A stretch of 38,699 nucleotides of DNA from contig JASHNY010000037.1 in assembly GCA_030041385.1 (NCBI GenBank), positions 1 to 38,699 of the forward strand, read 5' to 3'. The first letter of the stretch is position 1. Every line of letters begins with the position of its first letter. Under the pieces are notes generated by a model that searched no databases, was not told the origin of the DNA, and worked only from the letters and a program-made list of their open reading frames with translations. The position numbers and the translations under genes were made by a program. The DNA comes from Alphaproteobacteria bacterium (lineage in GTDB: Bacteria > Pseudomonadota > Alphaproteobacteria > ATCC43930 > CGMCC-115725). Shown here one piece after another: positions 32,092 to 38,699 of this stretch.

Positions 32092-33489
32092 GTGATCTTC
32101 TCTTCGGTCGAGTTCCTGGCGCTGTTTCTGCCGCTGTTCTTCGTCGCCTACCTGGCGACTCCGGCGTCGGCGCGGAACGTGACCTTGTGCCTCGGCAGCT
32201 GGGCATTCTATGCCTGGTGGAAGCCGATGTTCCTGCCGTTGATCGTGGGCATCACCTTTGTCGCCTGGGCGCTGGGCGGCGCGATCGAGCGTGCGCGGGA
32301 AGACGGCAAGCCGCCGTTATTGACGATCGGGGTGATCGCCATCCTGTGCTGCCTCGGCTGGTTCAAATACGCCAACCTGCTGGTCGCCACGCTCGATCAG
32401 GCGCTGGCAAAATTTGCCGCCGGGCCGGTGCCGTGGACCGACATCATCCTGCCGATCGCGCTGTCGTTCACCGTGTTGCAGTCGATCTCGTACCTGATCG
32501 ACGTGCGCCGCGGCGTGGTCACGGCCGAGCCGAGCTTCATCGCCTTCAGCGCCTATCTCGACATGTTTCCGCACCTGATCTCGGGCCCGATCATCCGCTA
32601 TTCCTGGGTCGACAAGGACCTGGTTCAGCGCCGGCTGACCATCGAGGGCCTGGCAGACGGCGCGCGCCGGTTCATGCTCGGGTTTGCGATGAAGGTGCTG
32701 ATCGCGGATTCGCTGGCGCCCATCGTCGACAAGATTTTCACGCTGCCGCATCCGACCCTGGTCGATTCCTGGCTCGGCAATGTCGGGTTCGCCCTGCAGA
32801 TCTACTACGACTTTGCCGGCTACAGCGCGATGGCGATCGGGCTTGGCCGCATGCTCGGGTTTCACTACCCGGAGAACTTCAACAATCCGTACCTGGCGGT
32901 GACGATCCAGGATTTCTGGCGGCGCTGGCACATCAGCCTGTCGACCTGGCTGCGCGACTACCTCTACATCCCGCTCGGCGGCAACCGTAAGGGTCTGGTC
33001 CGCACCTACATCAACCTGATGCTGACGATGGCGATCGGCGGGTTGTGGCATGGCGCCAGCTGGTCGTTTCTGCTGTGGGGGGTGTTGCACGGGGCCGCGC
33101 TGGCGATTGCACGGGCGTGGAACGCGCGGCGCCTGCCGATGTCGCAGACCCTGTCATATGTGCTGACCCTGGCCGTCGTCCTGTTCGCCTGGACGCCGTT
33201 CCGGGCGACCAGCTGGAATGGAACCGTGGCGATGCTGGCCGGCCAGGTCGGGCTCAACGGCATCGGCATCAGCGATGTGGTCGCGGTGGCGCTGAGGCCG
33301 GTTGAGGTCGTCTGGCTGGGAATCGGGATCGCGGTGGTGATCTGGCCTGCGGTGCGGGCGCAATTGTTGCCGCGCCTTGTGTGGCGCTCGGAATGGTGGT
33401 CGGCGGTGTGGCCGACGGCGCTGTTCCTCTACGCGATCGCGGTGATGATGGGGCACCAGACCGTGCCGTTCCTCTATTTCCAGTTCTAG
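32092..33489 (+). CDS. wssH: MBOAT membrane O-acyltransferase (AlgI/WssH-like)
   Basis: A 465-residue polytopic inner-membrane protein of the MBOAT family, expected to pass acetyl groups from the cytoplasm to periplasmic acceptors for cellulose acetylation. The start MIFSSVEFLALFLPLFF is typical of AlgI. The conserved DFWRRWHISLSTWLRDYLYIPLGG and the catalytic histidine H320 in GGLWHGASW are present, with a second His (H333) in LLWGVLHG. About ten hydrophobic segments are visible. Start is GTG at 32092. Context with bcsAB and the AlgJ-like gene favours cellulose over alginate; no alginate synthesis genes are present. Confidence 0.93.
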   Translation: MIFSSVEFLALFLPLFFVAYLATPASARNVTLCLGSWAFYAWWKPMFLPLIVGITFVAWALGGAIERAREDGKPPLLTIGVIAILCCLGWFKYANLLVATLDQALAKFAAGPVPWTDIILPIALSFTVLQSISYLIDVRRGVVTAEPSFIAFSAYLDMFPHLISGPIIRYSWVDKDLVQRRLTIEGLADGARRFMLGFAMKVLIADSLAPIVDKIFTLPHPTLVDSWLGNVGFALQIYYDFAGYSAMAIGLGRMLGFHYPENFNNPYLAVTIQDFWRRWHISLSTWLRDYLYIPLGGNRKGLVRTYINLMLTMAIGGLWHGASWSFLLWGVLHGAALAIARAWNARRLPMSQTLSYVLTLAVVLFAWTPFRATSWNGTVAMLAGQVGLNGIGISDVVAVALRPVEVVWLGIGIAVVIWPAVRAQLLPRLVWRSEWWSAVWPTALFLYAIAVMMGHQTVPFLYFQF

Positions 33490-33499
33490 GGCGACGGCC

Positions 33500-34672
33500 A
33501 TGACGTTCAATGATCGCCCGCTATTGCCCGCCGGAGTAGAAACGGCTAGGGGCTGGACCATGCGGCTCCGCCTCCGCCCGCGCCTGATTCCCGCCATGGC
33601 CATGGCGGCGGTGCTGCTCGTCGGGCTCGCCTCCAACATCGCCGCGCTCGTCGCCCCCGGCGACAAGGCGATGTCATCGCATTATTCTTGGCATGACATC
33701 GCCGCGGGCAAGCCGACCGCCGACATTGCGCATTTCCTGCTGCACCACAACCCGTTCGCCGCTTCACTGGTAACGGTCGATCGAACCATCGCCTGGAATG
33801 TCGTCGGCGATCTCGGCACGCGCGTGCGCCGCGGCTGCGGCAATTGGCTGTTTCTGACGGACGAGCTGGAAATTCACAAGGATAGGATCGCCTCGCTCGA
33901 TCGCCACGCGAAGATCGTCGAGGCGGCTGCCGCGTTTCTGCGTCGCCGCAACATCGATCTGGCGGTCGCCGAAGTCCCGGACAAGTCGCGGGTCGAGGCG
34001 AGCGAGCTGTGCGGGATCGACCGCTCGCCGGTGTTGGCGCCGCGCTACAACGCGTTCGTCTCCCGCCTGCGCGGAGCCGGGATGCGGGTGGTCGATCTGT
34101 TGCAGCCGCTGACCGCGCTCAGCGGCGAGGGCTATTACCGCACCGACACCCACTGGAACCAGCGCGGCGCCAAGGCGGCAGCCGGCGCCATCGCCGCGGC
34201 GCTGCGCAAATGGGGCTGGGCGCCGACGCAGCATGCCGAGTTCCACGTCACCACCGGGCCGGTGCATGAGCGGGTCGGCGACCTGATTCGCCTCGCCGGG
34301 CTCGACGACGTGCCGTGGCCGCTGCGTCCGCGCGGCGACATGGTCGCGACCACCCGGATCGAGCAATCCGCCGCCGCCGGCACCGGCATCCTCGACGAGG
34401 TGGCGGCGCCGCAACTCGTCGAGATCGGCACGTCGTTTTCGCGGCGGGCCGAGTTTACCGGCTTTCTCGGCATGGCACTCGGCGCACCGGTGGCCAACAT
34501 GGCCAAGGACGGCGGCGGTCTGACCGCTGCGGCGATCGCCTATTTCGGGAATCCCGCCTTCACCAAAACCCCACCGAGGGTTATCGTTTGGGAAATACCG
34601 GAACGAGTATTGGAGCAGCCGGTGGCCGCTTCCGATGAGGCTTGGGCCGCTAGGCTGAACGGGGGAAGCTAG
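33500..34672 (+). CDS. wssI: AlgJ/AlgX-like SGNH acetyltransferase (WssI-like)
   Basis: A 390-residue protein anchored by one N-terminal hydrophobic helix (about residues 31-50), with the rest in the periplasm. The SGNH catalytic set of the AlgJ/AlgX group is present: DTHW (D216, H218) and EIGTSFS with the serine at 312. GCGNWLFL and EVPDKSRV are further family marks. It would place acetyl groups on the glucan, receiving them through the MBOAT and AlgF-like proteins. It starts 11 bases after the MBOAT stop. The stop codon TAG (34670-34672) lies inside the left end of a repeat element, so the native C-terminus may have been altered. Confidence 0.9.
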   Translation: MTFNDRPLLPAGVETARGWTMRLRLRPRLIPAMAMAAVLLVGLASNIAALVAPGDKAMSSHYSWHDIAAGKPTADIAHFLLHHNPFAASLVTVDRTIAWNVVGDLGTRVRRGCGNWLFLTDELEIHKDRIASLDRHAKIVEAAAAFLRRRNIDLAVAEVPDKSRVEASELCGIDRSPVLAPRYNAFVSRLRGAGMRVVDLLQPLTALSGEGYYRTDTHWNQRGAKAAAGAIAAALRKWGWAPTQHAEFHVTTGPVHERVGDLIRLAGLDDVPWPLRPRGDMVATTRIEQSAAAGTGILDEVAAPQLVEIGTSFSRRAEFTGFLGMALGAPVANMAKDGGGLTAAAIAYFGNPAFTKTPPRVIVWEIPERVLEQPVAASDEAWAARLNGGS

Positions 34673-34860
34673 AGCGGTATCCGATCAGATCGCATCAATC
34701 GTCATGGCCGCCCGCGGAACGCCCGCAGGGCGGCTGTCCGGGGGTGACCTGGCCATCGGGGGCGCCAGCGAAGCGATGCGACACGCCTCGCAGATGCCCG
34801 GACCAGGTCCGGGCATGATGAAGGGTAAAGGTGTTTCAACATGAACGGACCACGCTCTAG
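34669..34860. repeat. 192-bp structured intergenic repeat with inverted ends
   Basis: CTAGAGCG (34669-34676) and CGCTCTAG (34853-34860) form the ends, and similarity between the two edges extends inward for roughly 28 bases with mismatches. Inside are ATGGCC/GGCCAT (34704-34709, 34751-34756) enclosing GCCGCCC/GGGCGGC (34707-34713, 34728-34734), then a near-perfect hairpin with 11-base arms ATGCCCGGACC and GGTCCGGGCAT (34794-34816). It resembles the non-autonomous repeats scattered in alphaproteobacterial genomes. It separates the acetylation genes from bcsD. Confidence 0.65.
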
Positions 34861-34912
34861 AGTAACCGTGTCGACCGCGAGCGATCCGGCGGCGAGGGGG
34901 GAGTAGGGAGCG

Positions 34913-35395
34913 ATGAGTGCACCGGCGGACGCAGAGCAGATCTCGTTGCGCTATTACGCCCAACAGCATTGTGCTCGGCAATGGGCGCATTTCATTGCGG
35001 CAATGTTTGCCGAGTTCGAGGAGCGTGTCGATCCGGTCGAAGCCGACCAGTTTCTCGAAACGCTGGGATCGCGAATGGCGCAATCGCTGCCGTTGCGGCG
35101 CTGCGACAATCTCGAGGAACTCGAGGAAGACATGAACGCGGTGCTCGAGGGCATCGATTGGGGCTGGGTGCGGATCGCCGAAAACGGCGGCGGCTATATC
35201 GAGATCGTGCATGGCGCCTATCCGGTCGTCCCGCAGGACGAGCAGCGACGGACCTGGCTGGCACCGGCTCTGGAAGGGCTTTACACCGAGTGGATGAGCG
35301 GCCAGGGCGGCGATCCGTCGTGTACGGCGCGGCTGGCCGAATCGCCGGGCGAGGTTGGGGCGCCGCTGCGCTTCCATTACGGCTCGCACGGATAG
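34913..35395 (+). CDS. bcsD: Cellulose synthase subunit D
   Basis: A 160-residue protein matching Komagataeibacter BcsD (AcsD) in length and pattern: FEERVDPVEADQFLETLGSRMAQSLPL, NLEELEEDMNAVLEGIDWGWVRI and the best-conserved TWLAPALEGLYTEWMSGQGG. BcsD forms an octameric periplasmic ring through which glucan chains are guided and is linked to crystalline cellulose. As in known members there is no obvious signal peptide. A GGGGGGAGTAGGGAG purine-rich ribosome site precedes the ATG. It lies after the structured repeat and before bcsZ. Pairing BcsD with an acetylation module is uncommon as far as I recall. Confidence 0.9.
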   Translation: MSAPADAEQISLRYYAQQHCARQWAHFIAAMFAEFEERVDPVEADQFLETLGSRMAQSLPLRRCDNLEELEEDMNAVLEGIDWGWVRIAENGGGYIEIVHGAYPVVPQDEQRRTWLAPALEGLYTEWMSGQGGDPSCTARLAESPGEVGAPLRFHYGSHG

Positions 35396-35476
35396 GCCGC
35401 CGCTCGGCCGGGCTCCCGCTTTGGCGAGGGCCGATGCCGACGCTCCCGGCGTCTCGCCGATACGCTCGTTCCCCCA

Positions 35477-36541
35477 ATGGTTCGCGGCATGTTGCTGATG
35501 CGGCGTTTTGTCCTGGCGTTGGGGCTGCTGCTGGCGTTTGCCCCTGCGCCCCGCGCCGCCGACACGGCGCCGCCAATTTCGAATGCTGCCGAATGGGGGG
35601 TCTACCGCACCCGGTTCGTGGCCCCCGACGGGCGCGTTCTCGACACCGCCAACAAGGAGACCAGCCACACCGAGGGTCAGGGCTGGGCCATGCTGTTCGC
35701 CGAGACCTTCAACGACCGCCCGACCTTCGACACGATCTGGAACTGGACCCGCGAACACCTGCAGCGGCATGACTGCGCGCTGTTTTCGTGGCAGTGGAAC
35801 CCGGCCGATCCCAAGAACCCGATCGCCGATCGCAACGACGCCGCCGACGGCGACATCCTGATCGCCTGGGCCCTGACCCGCGCCGCCCGCCGCTGGCATG
35901 CGCCGCTATACCGCACGGCGGCGCGCCGCATCATCGCCGACATCCGCACCCGGCTGCTCTACGCAGACGCGGGGCGGCTGGTGCTGCTGCCGGGCCTGAC
36001 CGGGTTTCGCCAGAAGGACGGGAGCACGATGGTCAATCCGTCGTACTACATCTACCCGGCCTTTCGCGACTTCGCGCGCATCGCCCCCTCCCGCGAATGG
36101 TGGCGTCTGCAGCGGGACGGATTGGCATTGCTTACCAATGCACGCTTCGGTCGCTGGGGCCTGCCGCCCGATTGGATCGTGATCGACCGGGCAGGCGACA
36201 TCGCCCTCGCAGCCAATGTGCCGCCGCGCTTCGGTTTCGATGCGGTCCGCGTGCCGCTCTACCTGATGTGGGGGCGCGTCGCGCCGCCAAGCCGGCTCAA
36301 CGCCTTCGTCGATTTCTGGAACCATTTCGGCGACAAACCGGTCCCCGCCTGGATCGACCTCAAGACCGGCAAGCTGGCGCCGTACCCCGGCTCGACCGGG
36401 GTGCAGACGATCGTCCAGCTCGCCCGCTTCTACCGCCATCACGATCCGCAACCCCTGCCGGCTATCGGCGACAAAGACGATTATTACTCGGCCAGCCTCA
36501 CCCTCTTGGCGCGGATCGTCCGGAGCGAGACGGGCGGATAG
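35477..36541 (+). CDS. bcsZ: Cellulase BcsZ (glycoside hydrolase family 8)
   Basis: A 354-residue periplasmic endo-beta-1,4-glucanase that trims glucan during export. A signal peptide (RRFVLALGLLLAFAPAPRAAD) leads to the GH8 domain. The proposed acid catalyst is E66 in SHTEGQGWAM, and DAADGDILIAWAL (D124, D126) is the next conserved acidic motif; VNPSYYIYPAFRDFA and GFDAVRVPLYLMW also fit BcsZ. ATG codons at 35477, 35489 and 35498 are all possible starts. It is the last gene of the cluster, 82 bases after bcsD. Confidence 0.94.
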   Translation: MVRGMLLMRRFVLALGLLLAFAPAPRAADTAPPISNAAEWGVYRTRFVAPDGRVLDTANKETSHTEGQGWAMLFAETFNDRPTFDTIWNWTREHLQRHDCALFSWQWNPADPKNPIADRNDAADGDILIAWALTRAARRWHAPLYRTAARRIIADIRTRLLYADAGRLVLLPGLTGFRQKDGSTMVNPSYYIYPAFRDFARIAPSREWWRLQRDGLALLTNARFGRWGLPPDWIVIDRAGDIALAANVPPRFGFDAVRVPLYLMWGRVAPPSRLNAFVDFWNHFGDKPVPAWIDLKTGKLAPYPGSTGVQTIVQLARFYRHHDPQPLPAIGDKDDYYSASLTLLARIVRSETGG

Positions 36542-36786
36542 CGGGCGCCCGGTTGGTCCCGCCGGCAACCCGCCGCCCGGAGCCGCAATCCGTTGGACAG
36601 CCTTGCAAAACCGCATTGCCTGGCAGGCTGTCGGGGGTGGTTGCCAGCGTGGGGGAACTATGTTAGGAACCGCGCGGATTTCGCGGGACCGGTTGGTCCC
36701 GGCGGCGGTGATTTCGCCGCGATCCGCCGACAACGACGAGTCGCGACCGTCCTCTCGCCGGCGCGCTGACCGAGGACCGTTTTCCG
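36542..36786. other. Intergenic region before the ATP synthase operon
   Basis: The 245 bases contain no convincing gene. A 16-base direct repeat with one mismatch (36550-36565 and 36690-36705, core GGTTGGTCCC) is the only clear structure. An atp promoter must lie here or be far upstream; TTGCCA near 36641 followed by TATGTT/TAGGAA is a weak possibility. Confidence 0.4.
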
Positions 36787-37347
36787 TTGGCTTCCGAATC
36801 GACAGGCATCTCTGGCCTGGCTGATCGTTATGCGGCGGCGCTGTTCGAGCTCGCCGACGAGCGCCGCGTGCTCGATGCGGTCGCCGGCGATCTGCGGGCA
36901 TTGCGCACGATGCTGCACGACAGCGCCGATCTCGCGCGCCTGGTGCGCAGCCCGGTGCTGTCCCGGGCCGCGCAGGGCAAGGCGATCGCCGCCCTGGGCG
37001 AGCGTGCCGGGTTGTCGCAGCTGACCCGCGACTTCCTCGCCGTGGTGGCGCGCAACCGGCGCCTGTTCGCGGCGCCGGCGATGATCGAGGCCTATCTGGC
37101 CAAGCTCGCGGAACGGCGCGGCGAGATCACCGCAGAGGTCACCGCGGCGCAGCCGTTGAGCGAGGCGCAGAACGCGGCGTTGGGCGAGCAGTTGCGCCGC
37201 GCGGTCGGGCGCCGGGTTTCGGTCGATCTGCGGGTCGACCCCAGCCTCATCGGCGGCATGGTCGTCAAGGTTGGCTCCCGCATGGTCGACGCGTCGCTGA
37301 GAAGCCGGCTGCAGCGCTTGCGGCTGGCGCTCAGAGGCGCCGGCTAA
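36787..37347 (+). CDS. atpH: ATP synthase F1 subunit delta
   Basis: A 186-residue OSCP/delta subunit that links the F1 head to the peripheral stalk. The N-terminal helical domain begins GISGLADRYAAALFELADE, and the C-terminal SLIGGMVVKVGSRMVDASLRSRLQRL is the family signature. The start is TTG at 36787, with a GAGGA site upstream and no in-frame ATG near, so use of a rare start is well supported. It opens the usual alphaproteobacterial atpHAGDC operon; atpA follows after 24 bases. Confidence 0.95.
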   Translation: MASESTGISGLADRYAAALFELADERRVLDAVAGDLRALRTMLHDSADLARLVRSPVLSRAAQGKAIAALGERAGLSQLTRDFLAVVARNRRLFAAPAMIEAYLAKLAERRGEITAEVTAAQPLSEAQNAALGEQLRRAVGRRVSVDLRVDPSLIGGMVVKVGSRMVDASLRSRLQRLRLALRGAG

Positions 37348-37371
37348 AGGACATTGGCTGAAGGGGTTTCT

Positions 37372-38699
37372 ATGGAAATTCGTGCCGCGGAGATTTCCGC
37401 GATCCTCAAACAGCAGATCGCCGATTTCGGCAGCGAAGCCGATGTCGCCGAGATCGGCCAGGTCTTGTCGGTCGGCGACGGCATCGCCCACGTCTATGGC
37501 CTCGACCAGGTCCAAGCCGGAGAGCTTGTCGAATTCCCCAACGGGATCAAGGGCATGGCCCTCAATCTCGAAAGCGACAACGTCGGCGTCGTGATCTTCG
37601 GCGACGATGCCGGGATTCGCGAAGGCGACACGGTCAAGCGCACCGGCGAGATCGTCGACGTGCCGGTCGGCAGGGGGTTGCTGGGGCGCGTCGTCGACGG
37701 GCTCGGCAACCCGATCGACGGCAAGGGGCCGCTGACCGACGTGACCCGCGCGCGGGTCGAGGTCAAGGCGCCCGGCATCGTGCCGCGGAAATCGGTGCAC
37801 GAGCCGGTGCAGACCGGGCTGAAGGCGATCGACGCGCTGGTGCCGATCGGCCGCGGCCAGCGCGAATTGATTATCGGCGACCGCCAAACCGGCAAAACCG
37901 CGCTCGCAATCGACACGATCCTCAACCAGCGCGCCGTCAATGCCGGCACCGACGAATCGAAGAAGCTCTACTGCGTCTATGTCGCGGTCGGACAGAAGCG
38001 CAGCACGGTCGCGCAAATCGTCAAGACCTTGCAGGACTACAACGCGCTCGAATACTCCATCGTCGTGGCGGCGACCGCTTCCGAGCCGGCGCCGCTTCAG
38101 TTCATCGCACCCTATGCTGGGTGCGCGATGGGCGAATATTTCCGCGACAATGGCATGCACGCGCTGATGATCTACGACGACCTGTCGAAGCAGGCGGTCG
38201 CCTATCGCCAGATGTCGTTGCTGTTGCGGCGTCCGCCGGGTCGCGAGGCCTATCCCGGCGACGTGTTCTACCTGCATTCGCGGCTCTTGGAACGCGCCGC
38301 GAAGATGAACGACGACCATGGCGCCGGGTCGTTGACGGCGTTGCCGGTTATCGAAACCCAGGCCGGCGACGTGTCGGCCTACATCCCGACCAACGTGATC
38401 TCGATCACCGACGGCCAGATTTTTCTCGAAACCGACCTGTTCTATCGCGGCATCCGCCCCGCCATCAATGTCGGCCTGTCGGTCAGCCGCGTCGGCTCGG
38501 CGGCGCAGATCAAGGCGATGAAGCAGGTCGCCGGGCGCATCAAGCTCGAACTGGCGCAATACCGCGAGATGGCGGCGTTTGCCCAATTCGCCTCCGATCT
38601 CGACGCTGCGACGCAGCGGCTCTTGGCGCGAGGGTCGCGCCTCACCGAGCTGCTGAAGCAGCCTCAATTCTCCCCGGTGCCGGTCGAAGAGCAGGTGGC
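37372..38699 (+). CDS. atpA: ATP synthase F1 subunit alpha, 3' end outside window
   Basis: The frame runs from an ATG at 37372 to the right edge without a stop; about 442 of the usual 510 residues are present. The nucleotide-binding P-loop is [11 protein letters not shown], preceded by [17 protein letters not shown]. The [15 protein letters not shown] and [21 protein letters not shown] segments are typical of alpha subunits, and the arginine finger region [10 protein letters not shown] is intact. It forms the non-catalytic sites of the F1 hexamer. Confidence 0.97.
   Translation, partial: MEIRAAEISAILKQQIADFGSEADVAEIGQVLSVGDGIAHVYGLDQVQAGELVEFPNGIKGMALNLESDNVGVVIFGDDAGIREGDTVKRTGEIVDVPVGRGLLGRVVDGLGNPIDGKGPLTDVTRARVEVKAPGIVPRKSVHEPVQTGLKAIDALVPIGRGQRELIIGDRQTGKTALAIDTILNQRAVNAGTDESKKLYCVYVAVGQKRSTVAQIVKTLQDYNALEYSIVVAATASEPAPLQFIAPYAGCAMGEYFRDNGMHALMIYDDLSKQAVAYRQMSLLLRRPPGREAYPGDVFYLHSRLLERAAKMNDDHGAGSLTALPVIETQAGDVSAYIPTNVISITDGQIFLETDLFYRGIRPAINVGLSVSRVGSAAQIKAMKQVAGRIKLELAQYREMAAFAQFASDLDAATQRLLARGSRLTELLKQPQFSPVPVEEQV

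Noticed and set aside
1-38699. CRISPR arrays, tRNA or rRNA genes, transposases
   Set aside because: No regularly spaced repeats, cloverleaf sequences, rRNA stretches or transposase motifs were seen by eye; a tRNAscan or profile search could still reveal something small.

Overview
The window is a high-GC chromosomal segment from an alphaproteobacterium. The best guess is a Rhodospirillales-like lineage; this rests on gene content and neighbourhood (an isoaspartyl methyltransferase, TolC, PopZ-like protein and ValS run; erpA beside xth; a fused BcsA-BcsB; a split-off atpH-atpA operon), not on any database search. No rRNA, tRNA, CRISPR array or complete insertion sequence was seen. Start codons are often GTG or TTG, and long antisense ORFs are abundant because of the GC-rich third codon position.

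Positions 1-17260 are mostly housekeeping: a 5'-truncated M23 peptidase-like gene lacking one zinc ligand, a Slt-type lytic transglycosylase, dapA, smpB, a leftward pair (family-5 uracil-DNA glycosylase and an NYN-domain protein), folK, then the run PCMT-like methyltransferase, TolC-family protein, PopZ-like protein and valS. A BrnT/BrnA toxin-antitoxin pair with a recognisable promoter and palindrome sits between valS and a lysine-2,3-aminomutase-like gene. A small PilZ protein, the leftward erpA-xth pair and a divergent AceE-like transketolase-family gene follow.

Positions 17516-36541 hold one large rightward cellulose gene cluster. In order: a BcsR-like/proline-rich protein, BcsQ, a fused BcsA-BcsB of 1536 residues, a periplasmic TPR protein and a separate TPR plus beta-barrel protein that together replace BcsC, four tandem SGNH-fold proteins, an AlgF-like secreted protein, an MBOAT O-acyltransferase, an AlgJ/AlgX-like SGNH protein, a 192-bp structured repeat, BcsD, and a BcsZ-type GH8 cellulase. 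The layout resembles the Pseudomonas wss acetylated-cellulose operon combined with the BcsD of crystalline-cellulose producers. It predicts c-di-GMP-controlled synthesis of a beta-1,4-glucan by BcsA, export through BcsB and a two-part BcsC, and periplasmic O-acetylation by the MBOAT and SGNH proteins.

The most unusual points are the two-gene BcsC whose halves share a duplicated N-terminus, and the four SGNH paralogues. The paralogues fall into two pairs: the residue at the block III asparagine position is Asn in copies 1 and 2 and Thr in copies 3 and 4, always at residue 103. The window ends in the F1 ATP synthase operon, with atpH complete and atpA cut by the window edge.
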